64,000 nt of DNA from Liolophura sinensis (GCF_032854445.1 NC_088305.1:9181606-9245605), one strand, 5' to 3'; positions 1-11,131 are shown, counted from the stretch's first letter. Translations and numbers: made by a program. Notes: a model not told the origin generated them from the sequence alone.

Positions 1-840
1 CCCGCCTTAGCATACCAGATCCTTTATCGTCGCTTTCAACTCATAGTTTTGGTCATAGTGATGTATCCTTTTAGAAGACCAGTCCTGATTAATGCCGGGA
101 ATAGTCATGGTGCTGCTTCAATGGAACATTCTCCTGAAGACACAAGACATGACACCGCGTTCATACACAGCGGACTGACACCGAGCCAGCCAGACATTTG
201 TCGCAGTACGCTGAGGCTGAGCATCAAGGCATGAAATGTAGTCGTTTCAGTCAATGTCGGTTGTATCTACATAACAGCTTACCTCAGATGATGTCAGTTA
301 AGATTATTTGGAATCACACGATGTTTTATCACATTTTCCTTTAAGCTACTCCTATACGAGTCCTCCTGAAATGCCATAAATCATAAATCAAATTAAGAAA
401 ATCAAATAAATACATCACGGAAAAGATAACTTTTTTACCGTCTTCTCAGATAAGGCAACGTTCATGTTTTGATGAAAGGGGTAAGGTTTGCTTTATCGTT
501 ATCGCTTCGCATCTGATTGCCGTTTTCTTTCTTCTTATACACATAGGAAATCTGATTGGTTAACGAGTGTCATTACCCACAATTGGTATATCGTAAACAG
601 CAGGAATACTGTGTTATTACCATTTATCAACCAGTGCTGGTTCATATCTGCAGCCTTACGCCAGTGAAAGGGGCAACAAATATTTAGAAAAAAAAACTGG
701 AGCAATTTAATTCTACACTTAGTTTAGCTGCCATATTTGATTTGTTTTTCTGCTCAAGGTTAAAGGGACATTCCCTTCTTAATTCAATAGGCACGTAGAG
801 CGACATACCAAGGAAACATTAAACCCACCAATCGCAATCC
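1..840. other. Unassigned left flank with one F repeat copy
   Basis: I recognise no gene. A 61-codon open frame at 49-234 has no feature I can name. About 440-650 resembles 13300-13490 in the same orientation (both hold a short shared block around 'gattggttaac' followed by a similar 'ggtatatcgta' block), so I treat it as a dispersed repeat (family F). No gag or 5' LTR for the Ty3 remnant that starts at about 855 was found, so the 5' end of that element is either outside the window or lost. Confidence 0.4.
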
Positions 841-854
841 ATGGATCCATGGCC

Positions 855-1004
855 GACGTCAAAGTGAACGAATATGTGAGTACATTTAAACTTGATATGG
901 GTGCGGATGTTACTGTCAGTCCCGTCAGTCACTACGACAGTAAACTACGACAGACAAAGCCACTGAAGCATCAACTAGAAGACTGTATGGCCCCTGGTGA
1001 TATG
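855..1004 (+). pseudogene. Ty3 element protease remnant
   Basis: Frame 855 reads through a retropepsin-like segment in which the usual Asp-Thr-Gly active site appears as Asp-Met-Gly (residues FKLDMGADVTV). The open frame ends in a TGA at 1008 and the next conserved segment lies in another frame, so there is a frameshift. Retropepsins of Ty3 elements cut the Gag-Pol polyprotein and need the DTG motif, so this copy is inactive on two counts. It sits directly before RT-like sequence, as expected for the standard Ty3 order. The call rests on motif recognition only. Confidence 0.6.
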
Positions 1005-1006
1005 AA

Positions 1007-1513
1007 ATGAAGTGTAAAGACACCTTTACATCATCATTATCCGTGAGAGACAAATCAGCAGGAGAGGAGATTTATGTTATAGAAGGTTTAGAACAAGCAT
1101 TACTAGGCAGACAGGCTGCCGAGAAGCTCAACATGGTTAGCCAAAGTATTGACCATCTCAAAGTCAGCAAGCTACATGTCCAGAGTAATGAAAAATCACC
1201 CCAATCTGTTCAAACAAATAGGAAAAATGGACTCTACATACAAAATGACATTTTAAAAGAGGATGCCAAACCATTCGCAATTTCCACGTCGAGACGAGTT
1301 CTACTGCCACTAAACGAAGCCACAAAGAAAAAGTTAGACCGGATGTTAGTGATATCCAAAGTAAACAGCCCAACAGAATGGTGCGAACCCTATGGTAGTA
1401 CCACCCAAAGCCATATGGAAAGATCGGGATATGCATGGATCTCCAGATGCTTAACAACTACGCAAAGCGGAAAACAACATTCACTCCCAGCAGTTGATAC
1501 AACATTAAGCTGA
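1007..1513 (+). pseudogene. Ty3 pol: N-terminal RT segment, truncated
   Basis: A 168-codon open frame. Its first part carries the protease-RT connector (EGLEQALLGRQAAEKL). Around 1261-1390 it carries the typical Ty3 RT entry, with an Arg-Arg followed by a Leu-rich helix and then VISKV and PTEWC motifs. After about 1395 the frame drifts out of the conserved register and then ends. All of the RT palm, including the YxDD motif, is missing: the next recognisable block (from about 1516) is already the C-terminal RNase H domain. This looks like an internal deletion of several hundred codons plus frameshifts, so no active RT can be made. Confidence 0.75.
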
Positions 1514-1515
1514 TC

Positions 1516-1839
1516 AGCAGATTAACGTGGCGTCCAGTATGTTTTATGTCACGCTCACTCACACTAACAGAATTGAGATACGCATAGATCGAGAAGGAAG
1601 CTCTAGCACTGGCATGGGCCTGTGAATGGACCAATAGCCTAATAATCGGGAAACCAGTCACAGTTTTAACACGGCCCACAAGCCACTGGTGCCACTACTG
1701 ACAAACCAAACTCTAGATCGACTTCCTCCAAGGATACAGCGTCACCGAATGAGGTTGGTGAGACTTGATTTCAAGGCAATCAACGAGGTACCCACAAAGT
1801 AAATGTACATATCTGACGCGCTGTCGCGTCTCCGAGGCC
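1516..1839 (+). pseudogene. Ty3 pol: RNase H remnant
   Basis: In frame 1510 the residues WRPVCFMSRSLT are followed by ELRYA, a stop, then IEKEALALAWACEW, a strong match to Ty3 RNase H. Further on, in another register, come PLVPLL, LPPRIQRHRMRL and finally YISDALSRL, the usual end of the domain. At least one frameshift and several stops interrupt it (for example at 1586 and just before 1803). The first catalytic Asp region is absent because of the upstream deletion. The domain would degrade the RNA strand during reverse transcription; here it is dead sequence. Confidence 0.75.
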
Positions 1840-2930
1840 GAAGCCCAGGCCAAACATCCACAATCAGTCACGTGGAAATGGAAGCATACGTAGACAACAT
1901 AATCGAGGCTATACCGATATCAGATACGAAACTTCAAATGATCCGGGAAACCCAGGAAGAAGATGAAGTTTGTAAACAAATTAAAGTCTACACTCTAGAA
2001 GGATGACTGGAGAAACACCTAATCCGAGACTCTCTGAAGCCATACTATGCGACTAGAGGTGAAATATCACAAGGTATCCTACTTAAAGGAGTCTGATTAC
2101 TTATACCATGTAGTATGAGGTTGGACATTCTCGACAAGCTTCACGAAGGACACCAAGGAATCGTAAAATGCCTAAACAGAGCACAACAATACGTCTGGCG
2201 GCCCAGACTCAGTCGACAAATCCAAGATCTTGTCGAAAGCTGCAAGACATGCGCAGTACACAGAAACCCTCCGGCAGAACCATTGGTGCCTACTCCAGCC
2301 CCTGAGCGACCCTGGCAAATGGTCGCCACAGATTTGTTTCACTTACGCAACAAAGACTACTTGATCCTAGTGGACTATTTCTCTCGCTACGTTAAGGTGG
2401 CGGCGATGACAAACACCACAAAAGCTACAGAAGTGATCAAAGCTCTGAAAGGTATCTTCTTACGCCATGGTATACCAGCAGAACTTCGCTCGGACAACGA
2501 TCCTCAGCATGATAGTGCGGCATTCGTCCACTTTGAAAAGAATGGGTATTTCGACATAATAGCTCAAGTCCAAGATTCCCCAGTCGAACGGATGAAGCTG
2601 GGCGTGCGGTTAAGGCCATCAAAAACATCCTGAAGAAGGAATCTGACATAGCAAAATTTTTGCTAGCTTACAGGTTGACTGCACTATCGTGGGGACACTC
2701 TTCAGCTCAGCTCCTCATGAGAAGTAAACTTCTCAGTACAGTACCGATGATTCACACAGAAATGACTCCGTCTTGGCCCAGTTTGGAAAAACAAGCGACG
2801 TGGGAGAAACAGGACAAAATGAAACAGAAAGCATACTTCGACGGACACCACGGTGCTCGCTCTGTTGAACCTATTCCACCTGGGACAACGATTCAGGTAG
2901 GGGGTTTGGACAGAACAGGAACAGTACTTC
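1840..2930 (+). pseudogene. Ty3 pol: integrase remnant
   Basis: A tether region (1803-2006) leads to an integrase. From 2115 there is an HHCC-type zinc-binding start (KLHEGHQGI, then CKTC), and a catalytic core with Asp at 2331 (ATDLF) and Asp at 2493 (RSDND). The third acidic residue is in a shifted frame (Glu at 2594), followed by sequence typical of the region after the core and ending near 2930 with a basic-poor C-terminus. Stops occur at about 2004 and 2094, and a frameshift lies between 2535 and 2590. Position after RNase H gives the standard Ty3/mdg4 order PR-RT-RH-IN, in contrast to the element at 39.7-45.7 kb. Confidence 0.8.
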
Positions 2931-2992
2931 AAAATGGAGATAACCCTAGTGAAATGACTGAGAAACTTTGGAAGCCATTAATTAACAATTTA

Positions 2993-3200
2993 TGTGGAAG
3001 ACAATTCACCCTATAATCTTTCGTTTCAGATATACGGACACTCCTTTTAAGTTTAAATTTGATACTGTTTCAAATTATTTCGAAGAATCGAACAATCTAT
3101 GTGAAAGGTAATTCGCCATAATGATGTTTCATTTCAGATATACGGACATACGATTTAAGTTCAGTTTTGGCGCATTTAAATTTTATACTGTTTCAAAGAA
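2993..3200 (+). repeat. Two-copy tandem duplication, about 107 bp
   Basis: Two adjacent imperfect units start at 2993 and 3100. Both contain 'ttcagatatacggaca' and a 'tatactgtttcaaa'-like or 'gatactgtttcaaa' block at the same offset. The pair lies between the decayed integrase and a candidate LTR, where Ty3 elements carry 3' untranslated sequence. Confidence 0.7.
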
Positions 3201-3229
3201 ATGTTCTTACTTATAAAAGGGAAATGCAA

Positions 3230-3379
3230 TGTAACGTAATCCATGTGCACGCTACATGTATTTTTGTTTATATGTATGCCATACGTCACGACATCACGTG
3301 ACGTGGCCTTCAAAATAAACAGTCAAGTCTCCTGCACGAACACTCGTTGTTACTCTATCAAGTCGACGATAAAATAACA
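3230..3379 (+). mobile_element. Candidate short 3' LTR of the decayed Ty3 element
   Basis: A 150-base stretch begins TGTAACG and ends ATAACA (TG...CA). A purine-rich run (aaaagggaaatg) sits just upstream, and a polyadenylation-like 'aataaa' is at about 3315. These are the expected marks of a polypurine tract and a small LTR. No matching 5' copy is visible in the window, so the call is structural inference only. Confidence 0.4.
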
Positions 3380-3419
3380 CTGGCCTTTTAGGAAGAATGC
3401 CCGAAAAGGTTTTGCCAGT

Positions 3420-4960
3420 CCATGTCCTGTCAGCGGCCTTATTATAGAGAACTGATCATTTGATCGTTTGTGTTAACTTGTTGAACGCACACAATTCATC
3501 ATGGATTTCCAGAAGAAAGTATGAACACATGCTGATCGGAAAAACCATTCCACAACATAAAATTGTCGTCCATTCCTTCCAGTGAATAAGAACTGAAGCT
3601 GTTCTGTTTACAGATGACCAATACGATTTCAGTGCTGATTATACGGCGTCTACTGATGGATTTGCTGCTCCACGTGTGAGCGTTAGTTCGCTAGCGGCTT
3701 CAACTTGTTTCGACACAACCGCCCGTTAAGTGCAAACGTACGGACATCACTGTTTTGAAAGTACTCCTTCGGGCAATTTGGGTCATTTTTATTATCTCAT
3801 GCATCAGAATGACAGAGTAATTTTATTTCCTTGTGCTTTTTTGTGTTAATTTCACGTTAAAATGTGCATTAGTTCTTGCCATAAAAATACATTAATGTTT
3901 TTGTTCCTAGCTAGTAAACGGAAACAAACACGTCAAACCAATTACCTAATTTATCTTACAGTTTTTCGCCCCGTCAATCTCTCTGCTAGTCTCGCATGTG
4001 TTAATATCTGTGTTGCCCTCGATATTGGCATATATTCACCTACATTTGACTGTAATTGAAATGGGAGCCCAACACTACTTTTGTAGATTAGAGAAGTGGT
4101 GTAGGCAGATGCCTACATTAAAATGTGATGTAGACAATAAATATACGCTTCCAGTTCAGCAGATTGTAGGCAGATGTACTATACCGCGAAATGGAGTTTC
4201 TCAACATTTAAAATAAAGTGATATTGATTTACTGTGGCTTGATTACGTAAATAATATGGGACTGACCAGGGTCTGATATAGGCCGGGTGATAGAATTGGC
4301 AAGTATCCCCTATTAGTCCATTTGCCATCAGCTTATTTAGACGTTGTTTGTGTCTCGAATTTCTTAATTCTCAACAAGTGTTAGTTTGGTAGTCGTCATC
4401 TCCTTGTCCCCGTTCGGAATGTTGTTTGATTACCCATAAGCCAACGTGGACGTAAGTTTATGTCACCAAATCGTTTCAAGCAGATTGCCTTCTATAACCC
4501 CCATCAGGGAACCAACGATATCTTTGACTGTTATCCAACTTTTGGTCAACTAGATTACTAACCAGTCGCCAGGCCAGACGCTTTATCGCAACGTTAATCA
4601 AATGTGTAAATCCCCATTCCTCCGTCCACCATTGACCATTCACTGTATTATATGTGGAATGAATGCATTTTCAGACCAGTTTGTTGACTTTTCTTGACAG
4701 TACATATTGGCGTTCCTCGTTTCTAGACGATTTACAACCAGCACTGTTCGCTTAGTGTCCATCAAAGGGATAGCCATAAATTTGCTATCCACAAACATTT
4801 ACCTACACTGTGTCAACATGTATATTAGTACTCTCGTTGTATTGTTTGTTCGTACATACAGTATGTGTTACCCAACACGCAATATATGTAGCTGCAATCA
4901 GCGGCAGACCGAAACACGCTTTGATACATGGGGGCTGTTTCAAAATTTGAGCATTTTGGT
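3420..4960 (+). repeat. Dispersed repeat family A, copy 1 (longest forward copy)
   Basis: The most complete forward copy of a non-coding repeat. Shared blocks include 'acacaattcatcatg', 'gtgagcgttagttcg', 'ttcgggcaa' and 'atgcatcagaat'. Other copies are at 8580-9058 and 15180-15860 (same strand) and 19490-21160 (opposite strand). From about 4040 to 4960 it matches only the opposite-strand copy. Open frames at 3862, 3998 and 4707 fall inside it and are not conserved between copies, so I do not call them genes. It may be a non-autonomous DNA transposon or similar; I found no terminal inverted repeats. Confidence 0.65.
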
Positions 4961-5218
4961 GCATTTTAACTTAAAGACGGTAGAGAAAGTATATAAATCC
5001 AGCATTTTTTTTTTCGAGAATACTGTGACAATTACTGTACCGACAGGGAATACGAGGATGTTGGTTCATCTGTTTTGCTTGTATTCGCTCTTCAAAGAAG
5101 GAAGTTGTTCGTGAGCCCTCTGTCCGGTTTTCCAAATGGTTGGCAAACGCGATAAATTCTGGTATTTATTTATTCCGAAAAAAAATATTGATTTTCAAGG
5201 AGTGGAGTCAGGGGATTT
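4961..5218. other. Unassigned spacer
   Basis: No gene or repeat recognised between the A repeat and the following SINE. Short homopolymer runs only. Confidence 0.4.
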
Positions 5219-5466
5219 CCATGGACTCCGTGGTTCGTGAGCCAGCCCGGCCCAATGACCTAGTAGTCTCTAATCAATTCGGTTGCTGTGAGTTCAAGTC
5301 CAGCTCATGCTAGCTCCCTCTCCGGCCGTACGTGGGAAGGTTTGCTACAACAAGCGGATAGTCGTGGGTTTTACACAGGCTCTACCCGGTTTTCTCCCAC
5401 CATAATGCTAGCCGCCATCGTATAAATGAAATAATCTACACTGTAAAACACCCTAATCAAATAAAA
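5219..5466 (+). mobile_element. tRNA-headed SINE (SINE1), diverged full-length copy
   Basis: Matches the recurrent SINE1 pattern. It has a tRNA-like head with a B-box-like 'gtgagttcaagtcc', a central domain with 'ctccggccgtacgtggg', a 3' domain with 'ctcccaccataatgct', and a tail rich in AAATA. It is clearly older than other copies, with a damaged head. The family's conserved 3' domain is shared between copies with unrelated flanks and resembles that of the MetaSINE superfamily reported in animals; this naming is from memory. Confidence 0.8.
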
Positions 5467-6030
5467 TATAATAAAGGTTTTATTCTGGGTTCCTATTATT
5501 CCCCAAAAGTATCAGAATAAATTCTCGTAAAATTTAAGGAAATTCTTAAAACACCCAATTTCTCCAATATTTCTAAAAAATTAACATCGTCAGTGAAATT
5601 ATGCTGACCTCATAAATTACAATCTAATGTGTAAAACTTAGATCCACTGAATAACTTCACATAGAAAAGCGCGTAGGTCACTCTGAGAAAGGTATTTCAA
5701 ACTTATTGTTGGCAAACGTCAATATTTCTACCTTTAATTGGCAATCATCACGATTATTTGCTATAAATATAGTATATGACAAAATAAAGGTCGAAATATT
5801 AATGTGTGCCAATAATTCATATCAAGTCCTTTCTCGGAGTCATCTTCATACCTTACTAAGACAAACGTTATTAGTGTGGATTCTAAAAATGTTAACAGGA
5901 AGGTAATCAAGAATTAGACATAATTTTGCAAGAAATGTGGAAGGAGTTAACATATAAATTAGCTTAATGTCCTTGAGTTGTAAGGAAAAAACAAGAGCAT
6001 TCCATTCCCTACGCGGAGAGGAGGAAGTCT
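5467..6030. other. Unassigned AT-rich stretch
   Basis: No gene recognised. The open frame at 5706-5906 has no visible feature. AT-rich intergenic-type sequence leading into a microsatellite. Confidence 0.4.
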
Positions 6031-6264
6031 ATAATATAATATAATATAATATAATATAATATAATATAATATAATATAATATAATATAATATAATATAAT
6101 ATAATATAATATAATATAATATAATATAATATAATATAATATAATATAATATAATATAATATAATATAATATAATATAATATAATATAATATAATATATA
6201 TAATATAATAAATATAATATAATATAATATATAATATAATATAATAATATAATATATAATATAA
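6031..6264. repeat. Pentanucleotide microsatellite (ATAAT)n
   Basis: About 45 near-perfect copies of a 5-base unit, with phase slips only near 6195-6260. It creates spurious minus-strand open frames made of Ile, Leu and Tyr. Confidence 0.97.
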
Positions 6265-6279
6265 AGTATACAACCAATC

Positions 6280-6645
6280 GTAGCATAAAACTACAGCGTT
6301 TTCTTACAATGATTTATTTTATTAAATCTTTTCTTTGTATTAATTTGCTGTTTAGTTTCATCACATTAATCTGAATATTAACACGTAAGTGTTACAAAAG
6401 TTTTTAACAATTTCATTTCTTGACATTTCGGACTGGTTCCTTTTCGAGGAATGCAATTAGTTCGTCATTGGATTCCCTTTCTGTCTCTCTCATTTGGCAT
6501 TGCCTTCAAATCGTCTACCAAAAGGTCGAACACCCGAGTAAGCTAAAAACAGGCGACACATGCGTGTTATTGGTTTTGTCACTTAAAGATTTTAGACCAG
6601 GGCTATCGTAATTATGGATCTGGCATGCATTAACAAGATCACAGC
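6280..6645 (+). repeat. Dispersed repeat family G, copy 1
   Basis: The stretch with 'cgtgttattggttttgtcac' at about 6562-6581, 'ggcattgccttcaaatcgtc' and 'aatctgaatattaa' reappears in reverse complement at about 16960-17280. The open frame at 6420-6611 lies inside the repeat and is not kept in the second copy. Confidence 0.65.
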
Positions 6646-6782
6646 TTCTCGGTTACATAACCTCGTTCATGTTTTTGCTGGCTTTTTTGTCAGTAATTTT
6701 ACGGGAAATTTTTTTCAGGAATATGTATGACACTTTGTGGACAAGTTGACCTTGACCTACCGACCAATGATTAATTTCATGG

Positions 6783-7027
6783 TTTATTTTAGTTTTACGT
6801 CGTACTCAGGATTATTTAGACCACGACCAGCGTTTTGGTAGGCGGAAACCTAGCAGAATTCAAGGGTAACCCACGACCACATGCAGGCTGCTGCCAGACC
6901 TTCCCATGTACGACCGGAGAGGGAGCCAGGATGAGCTGAACTTGAATTCATAACCATTACACTGGTGAGAGGCTCCTCGGTCATCATGCCCGAGGGCAAG
7001 CGCTAACCACTAGGCCACGCAGGCTCC
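6783..7027 (-). mobile_element. SINE1 copy, minus strand, diverged
   Basis: The reversed 3' domain ('ttttacgtcgtactcaggatt') at the left leads to the reversed tRNA-like head ending 'gccacgcaggctcc'. It lies at the left edge of repeat B copy 1; another minus-strand SINE1 (10342-10594) holds the same position next to B copy 2, so both may descend from one insertion. Confidence 0.85.
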
Positions 7028-8240
7028 TACATTTCATATAAAATAGATGAATTAGGACACATGTAGTTTGAAAAAATATCGAAAGCTTCATTTCTGACTC
7101 AACATTTAACTAAAGTGTTGTTTATCACACTGACGTCACCTGTGTCTTATCAGTGAATCTACGTTGGAAAATGAGCGTTATGATGTAAGGGCACAGTGGT
7201 GTCCTTTTTAATCCTTACGGATCTACAAAGTTTGCTAATTACTACAAAGAAAACATCAATTCATTTCCACTAATTTCTTATATGCATTCTATTTCCCCAT
7301 TACCACGATATTTTCCATCACCATGGTGTCCTCCCATTACCATCCATCACTCTGAAATACCCAATACCATGATGTCCAACTATCACTATGGCTTTCCCCC
7401 AATACCATCATATCCTTCATGACCACGATGCCCCTCCCGATGACCACGATGCAGGAGAGAACAGGAATACGATGTCCCCCATGACCACGATGTCCCCATG
7501 ACCACAATATCCCTCCCCATCTCCCTTCACCACGATGTCCCCATCACCACGATGTCCCTCCCCCCCCCCCATCAACACGATGCCTCTCACGACCACGATG
7601 TACCCCATGAACACGATGTTCCCCATGACCACCATGTCCCCCCGTCACTACGATGTGCCCTCACCATCGCCTCCCCCCCTCCAATCCACACACACACTCT
7701 TCAGGGGACTACCCAGCTCATACAGTTATAAGGCCGTGATGGCGTTCGATAATGGCAGCTTCGAGAAACCCCGACGTTTGACATTTCTCAGTATCTCCTC
7801 ACACACCAAGAGGTAACTTCCAGAAGTCAAGTCTCAGCCGCATGAGTACTGAGAGTCGCTGGAGTGCTGAGATGATGGATAGAACCAGACTGGCACTCTC
7901 ACGGGTATTGGATAATTTGCCAATAACGATCAATAATCTACAGCGGTATGTTGTATGATCAATGGCCTAGTCTGTGGTTACATTTCCTATTATCGGCTTG
8001 ATACACTCCTTACTATTCCTATAAGTAGAACAATCATGCTAATTTGCTTTCAAATTTAATATCCGCCTAACCGTTAACCCCAGATAGGAAAATACCGTCG
8101 CGGAATGTGATACAAACGATGAAACAGACGCTGGCCAAGGCATGGCCGCATATATCACGGCTTAACCGATAGATTTCAAAGTAAACTGTTTTTTTTTTAT
8201 TTATGTCTCTGATATGAAGTAACTGATGTTTGTTCACCGT
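7028..8240 (+). repeat. Dispersed repeat family B, copy 1
   Basis: Shares 'gtcttatcagtg', 'aacttccagaagtc', 'acgatcaat', 'ctacagcggtatg', 'gatcaatggcctagtctgtg', 'aagtagaacaatcatgctaa' and 'accgtcgcgga' with copies at 10595-11870 (same strand) and 22790-23455 (opposite strand). This copy uniquely carries a minisatellite at 7300-7680. No coding signal. Such 1-kb non-coding dispersed sequences are often non-autonomous DNA transposons, but I saw no terminal repeats. Confidence 0.75.
7300..7680. repeat. Minisatellite, about 15-18 bp unit
   Basis: Many imperfect copies of a unit like 'ccatgaccacgatgtccc', including a C10 run at 7561-7570. It sits inside repeat B copy 1 and is absent from the other B copies. 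Several overlapping open frames on both strands here are repeat artefacts. Confidence 0.9.
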
Positions 8241-8579
8241 TTGCTTTGTAAATAATTGTACTTTGTAGGTTAAATGTGGCCAGATATCCGTCAACAGTCT
8301 GCCATCTCAAGCGTGATCTACAGAAAGGAGATCTACTCTTAGAAGATTTAATGCACCAAATAAAAGTATGATATGAATGTCGAGATCTTCATCAGTCCTG
8401 TTTGGTGATTTTCTTGCTCCGTGCTGTTAGAGAGATTCCTTCACTTTTGGTGAATATAGAATGTATGTAGACCTGCCCTTTCATACAAACACTCTAACTA
8501 GCCTTGAACATCTTGATTTGTGTCCTTGTGTCGTTTTTCTAAGAAACTGCCAATCGCAGGTGCTTAAACATTAGAACAA
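8241..8579. other. Unassigned spacer
   Basis: No gene or known repeat recognised between B copy 1 and A copy 2. Confidence 0.4.
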
Positions 8580-9058
8580 AAATATCCCGCCAATGTTATT
8601 TTTTACAGTTTCATTAACTTGTTGAATGCACACAATTCATCATGAATTTCCAGAAGAAGTTATAACCAATAACCGAACGGAAAACCCATTCCACAATATG
8701 AAATTGTCTTCCATTCCTTTCAGTGAATAAAAAGTGAAAATGTTCTATCTGTAGATGAATATTATTATCCCAGTGCTGATAATTCGACGACTATTGATAG
8801 ATTTGCTACTCCACACGTGAGCGTTAGTTCGTTAACGGCTTGAACTTGTTCCGACAACAACCATCCGCTAATCTCAAACAAGCACCACTGTGTTTTGAAA
8901 GCAGGCCTTCGGGCAACTTGTGTAATTTCTATTATCCCATGCATCAGAATAACAGTGTAATCTTGTTTTCTTGTGTTTCTTTCATGTTAATTTCACGTTG
9001 AAATACGCAAGAGTTGTCGACATCAAATTACATTTTTTTCTTCCTACAGACCTTAATT
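8580..9058 (+). repeat. Dispersed repeat family A, copy 2
   Basis: Clear match to 3470-3870, including 'acacaattcatcatg', 'cacacgtgagcgttagttcg' and 'atgcatcagaata'. It is cut at the right by a SINE and the assembly gap. Confidence 0.85.
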
Positions 9059-9095
9059 ATTTTTTTTATTTATTTAATTGGTGTTTTACGCCTAC
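9059..9095 (-). mobile_element. SINE1 3' tail entering the assembly gap
   Basis: A T-rich tail followed by 'aattggtgttttacgcc' is the reversed 3' end of SINE1. The body should lie to the right, inside the gap. Confidence 0.85.
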
Positions 9096-9295
9096 NNNNN
9101 NNNNNNNNNNNNNNNNNNNNNNNNNNNNNNNNNNNNNNNNNNNNNNNNNNNNNNNNNNNNNNNNNNNNNNNNNNNNNNNNNNNNNNNNNNNNNNNNNNNN
9201 NNNNNNNNNNNNNNNNNNNNNNNNNNNNNNNNNNNNNNNNNNNNNNNNNNNNNNNNNNNNNNNNNNNNNNNNNNNNNNNNNNNNNNNNNNNNNNN
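9096..9295. other. Assembly gap, 200 N
   Basis: Exactly 200 unknown bases. The left edge is a minus-strand SINE1 and the right edge is repeat E. The round number suggests a placeholder rather than a measured length. Confidence 0.99.
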
Positions 9296-9850
9296 TCACG
9301 TAGGCTTCTTAATACTTAACCTCATCACTGGTGTCACTATTTAATGAGTATTCAACAATAAAATTGTTTCACATGTTGGTTAGAATCATGTTGTACATGC
9401 ATGTACTTTAGATCAAGACATTGTATGTGTATAAAGTATTATTAGAAACACTTGCGGAGAGCAGAAAAGGGCCTGAAGAAAGCGCCCATCTAAGAATGTG
9501 GTCTAACAAGAAGTGAAGTGAAAGAGCTGGAATCTGTGCTTAATATAGAACATCATGAAAGGGATTAATCACACGCCGTCAGATTGCTTCTCCAGGGTAC
9601 CTGTTTGTATATGACATTGTTGTTCTAAATGGTGTTGTATATACAAGACCTATACACAGCGGTAACCTGTGCAAATAATTTTATTAGAAAATATTAATCA
9701 CGTATGGAGATTGGTTCTGGTCTAGACTTTCTTCTTTGGAACGCATTTATGGAATTTAGAAAATGGACGAAGAATGTTGAGCATATAAATCTTTCAGCCA
9801 AAATTAAGCAATTTGTTTTGTGACACTGTGATATATTACTGATGGTTATT
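9296..9850 (+). repeat. Dispersed repeat family E, copy 1
   Basis: Matches 23460-24350 in reverse complement. Shared blocks include 'gtaggcttctt', the 'catgaaaggg' region, 'ggtacctgt', 'ataattttatta' and 'aagcaatttgttttgtgaca'. The minus-strand frame at 9694-10068 starts outside and runs into this repeat and is not conserved in the other copy. Confidence 0.75.
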
Positions 9851-10341
9851 ATCTCGTATTCGGCACTGGTTGTAGGCAATTTATCTCCTAGGTATCTGGT
9901 TAGGTAGAAACTATCGCCCTGGCGAAATCTTCGCAAGTAAGCAAAGGGATAACCGTTGGAATATTTACATACCACAGTCTCAGCAGAACTCCCTACACGT
10001 TGTAAATGGTTAACTTTGACTTTATCACCTGCACACCTTGAAGGTAGGGCTAAACTGTTTACCCCCAAGGTCTAACTGAAGCCGTATCCATGCCGACACA
10101 ATGATTGACGAGTTACCTCCCCTCTGTGTCGTTAATACCCTAACTCGTTCAGAAAACAGTATTGGACAGAATTGGCATCGTATTTTCAATTATACGTCTT
10201 AGCTATACGTATTAACGGGTCTTAATTATATTGTCAAGATTACTTGATGTTTTGACTTTATAGTCTCTCAAATGTCTTAATACTGAGATCGGTGTGTTCC
10301 ACAACCCATAGAACGGATGCTTCTACTCAGAATATTATTCA
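9851..10341. other. Unassigned stretch
   Basis: Contains part of a 124-codon minus-strand open frame (9694-10068) in which I recognise no domain. Nothing else seen. Confidence 0.4.
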
Positions 10342-10594
10342 TATTTATTTATCAATTAATTTTTGTTTTCAGCCGTGCTCAAGAATATTTAACCTCTACG
10401 ACGACAGCCAGCAATATGGAGGGAGGACACCTGGGGAAACCCACGACCATCCGTAGGTTGCTGTCAGACATTTCCACGAAGGATTGCAGAGGAAGCCATC
10501 ACGAACAACTCACAGCCACAGCAGTAAATTGGTTAAAGGTTCCTTAGTCGTTGCGGTGAGCGAACACGCTAAGCACTCGGCAATGGAGGTCCCT
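10342..10594 (-). mobile_element. SINE1 copy, minus strand, diverged
   Basis: Reversed 3' domain at 'gccgtgctcaagaatattta', the central 'aaacccacgaccatccg', and a worn tRNA-like head ending 'caatggaggtccc'. It occupies the same place relative to repeat B copy 2 as the SINE at 6783-7027 does to copy 1. Confidence 0.85.
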
Positions 10595-10713
10595 GTAAAA
10601 TCTACGTAAACATGTGAACACATAAAACACATGTAGTTTAATTTTAAAGAGAATTTTTACTCTGTATTTTAATCGAATTTGTTTTCTTGGAGTAATATCC
10701 TCCAAATATTATC

Positions 10714-10981
10714 GGGGCCTCCGTGGCTCAGTTGGTTAGCGCGTTAGCGCAGCGTAATGACCCAGGAGCCTCTCACCAAGGCGGTCGCTGTGAGTTCAAG
10801 TCCAACTCATGCTGGCTTCCTCTCGGCCGGAAGTGGGAAGGTCTTTTCAGCAACCTACGGATGTCCTGGGTTTCCCTAGGCCTCTGCCCGGTTTCTACCC
10901 ACCCAAATGCTGGCCGCCGTCGTATAAGTGAAATATTCTTGAGTACGGCGTAAAAAACACCAATCAAATAAATAAATAAAT
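10714..10981 (+). mobile_element. SINE1 copy, plus strand, well preserved
   Basis: Full length, about 268 bases. Head begins 'ggggcctccgtggctcag' (A-box-like), has 'gtgagttcaagtcc' (B-box-like), the 3' domain 'aagtgaaatattcttgagta', and ends in an AAAT-type tail. Good for use as a family reference. RNA polymerase III transcription from the internal boxes and mobilisation by a partner LINE are the expected mode for tRNA-derived SINEs. Confidence 0.93.
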
Positions 10982-11002
10982 CTCTTATCAGTGGATCTAC
11001 CT

Positions 11003-11032
11003 GATTTATTTATTTGATTGGTATTTTATGGG
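11003..11032 (-). mobile_element. SINE1 3' tail fragment
   Basis: Only 'tttatttgattggtatttta', the reversed tail and last bases of the 3' domain, remain. Confidence 0.6.
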
Positions 11033-11131
11033 ATCTATCGGATGTTGAAATATGAATACACAACGATGGAAGGCAGAATGGTGTTTTTAGTCATCTTTTT
11101 ATAACCATCTTCATGTAACAGATAAACAATG

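Noticed and set aside
5959-6286. Long minus-strand open frames rich in Ile, Leu and Tyr
   Set aside because: Direct translations of the (ATAAT)n microsatellite, open because the unit happens to lack stops on that strand.
7417-7816. Histidine- and Thr-rich frames on both strands
   Set aside because: Minisatellite translations; frames overlap in opposite strands with no codon preference.
8971-9344. Frames with long X runs
   Set aside because: They run through the 200-N gap and have no content.
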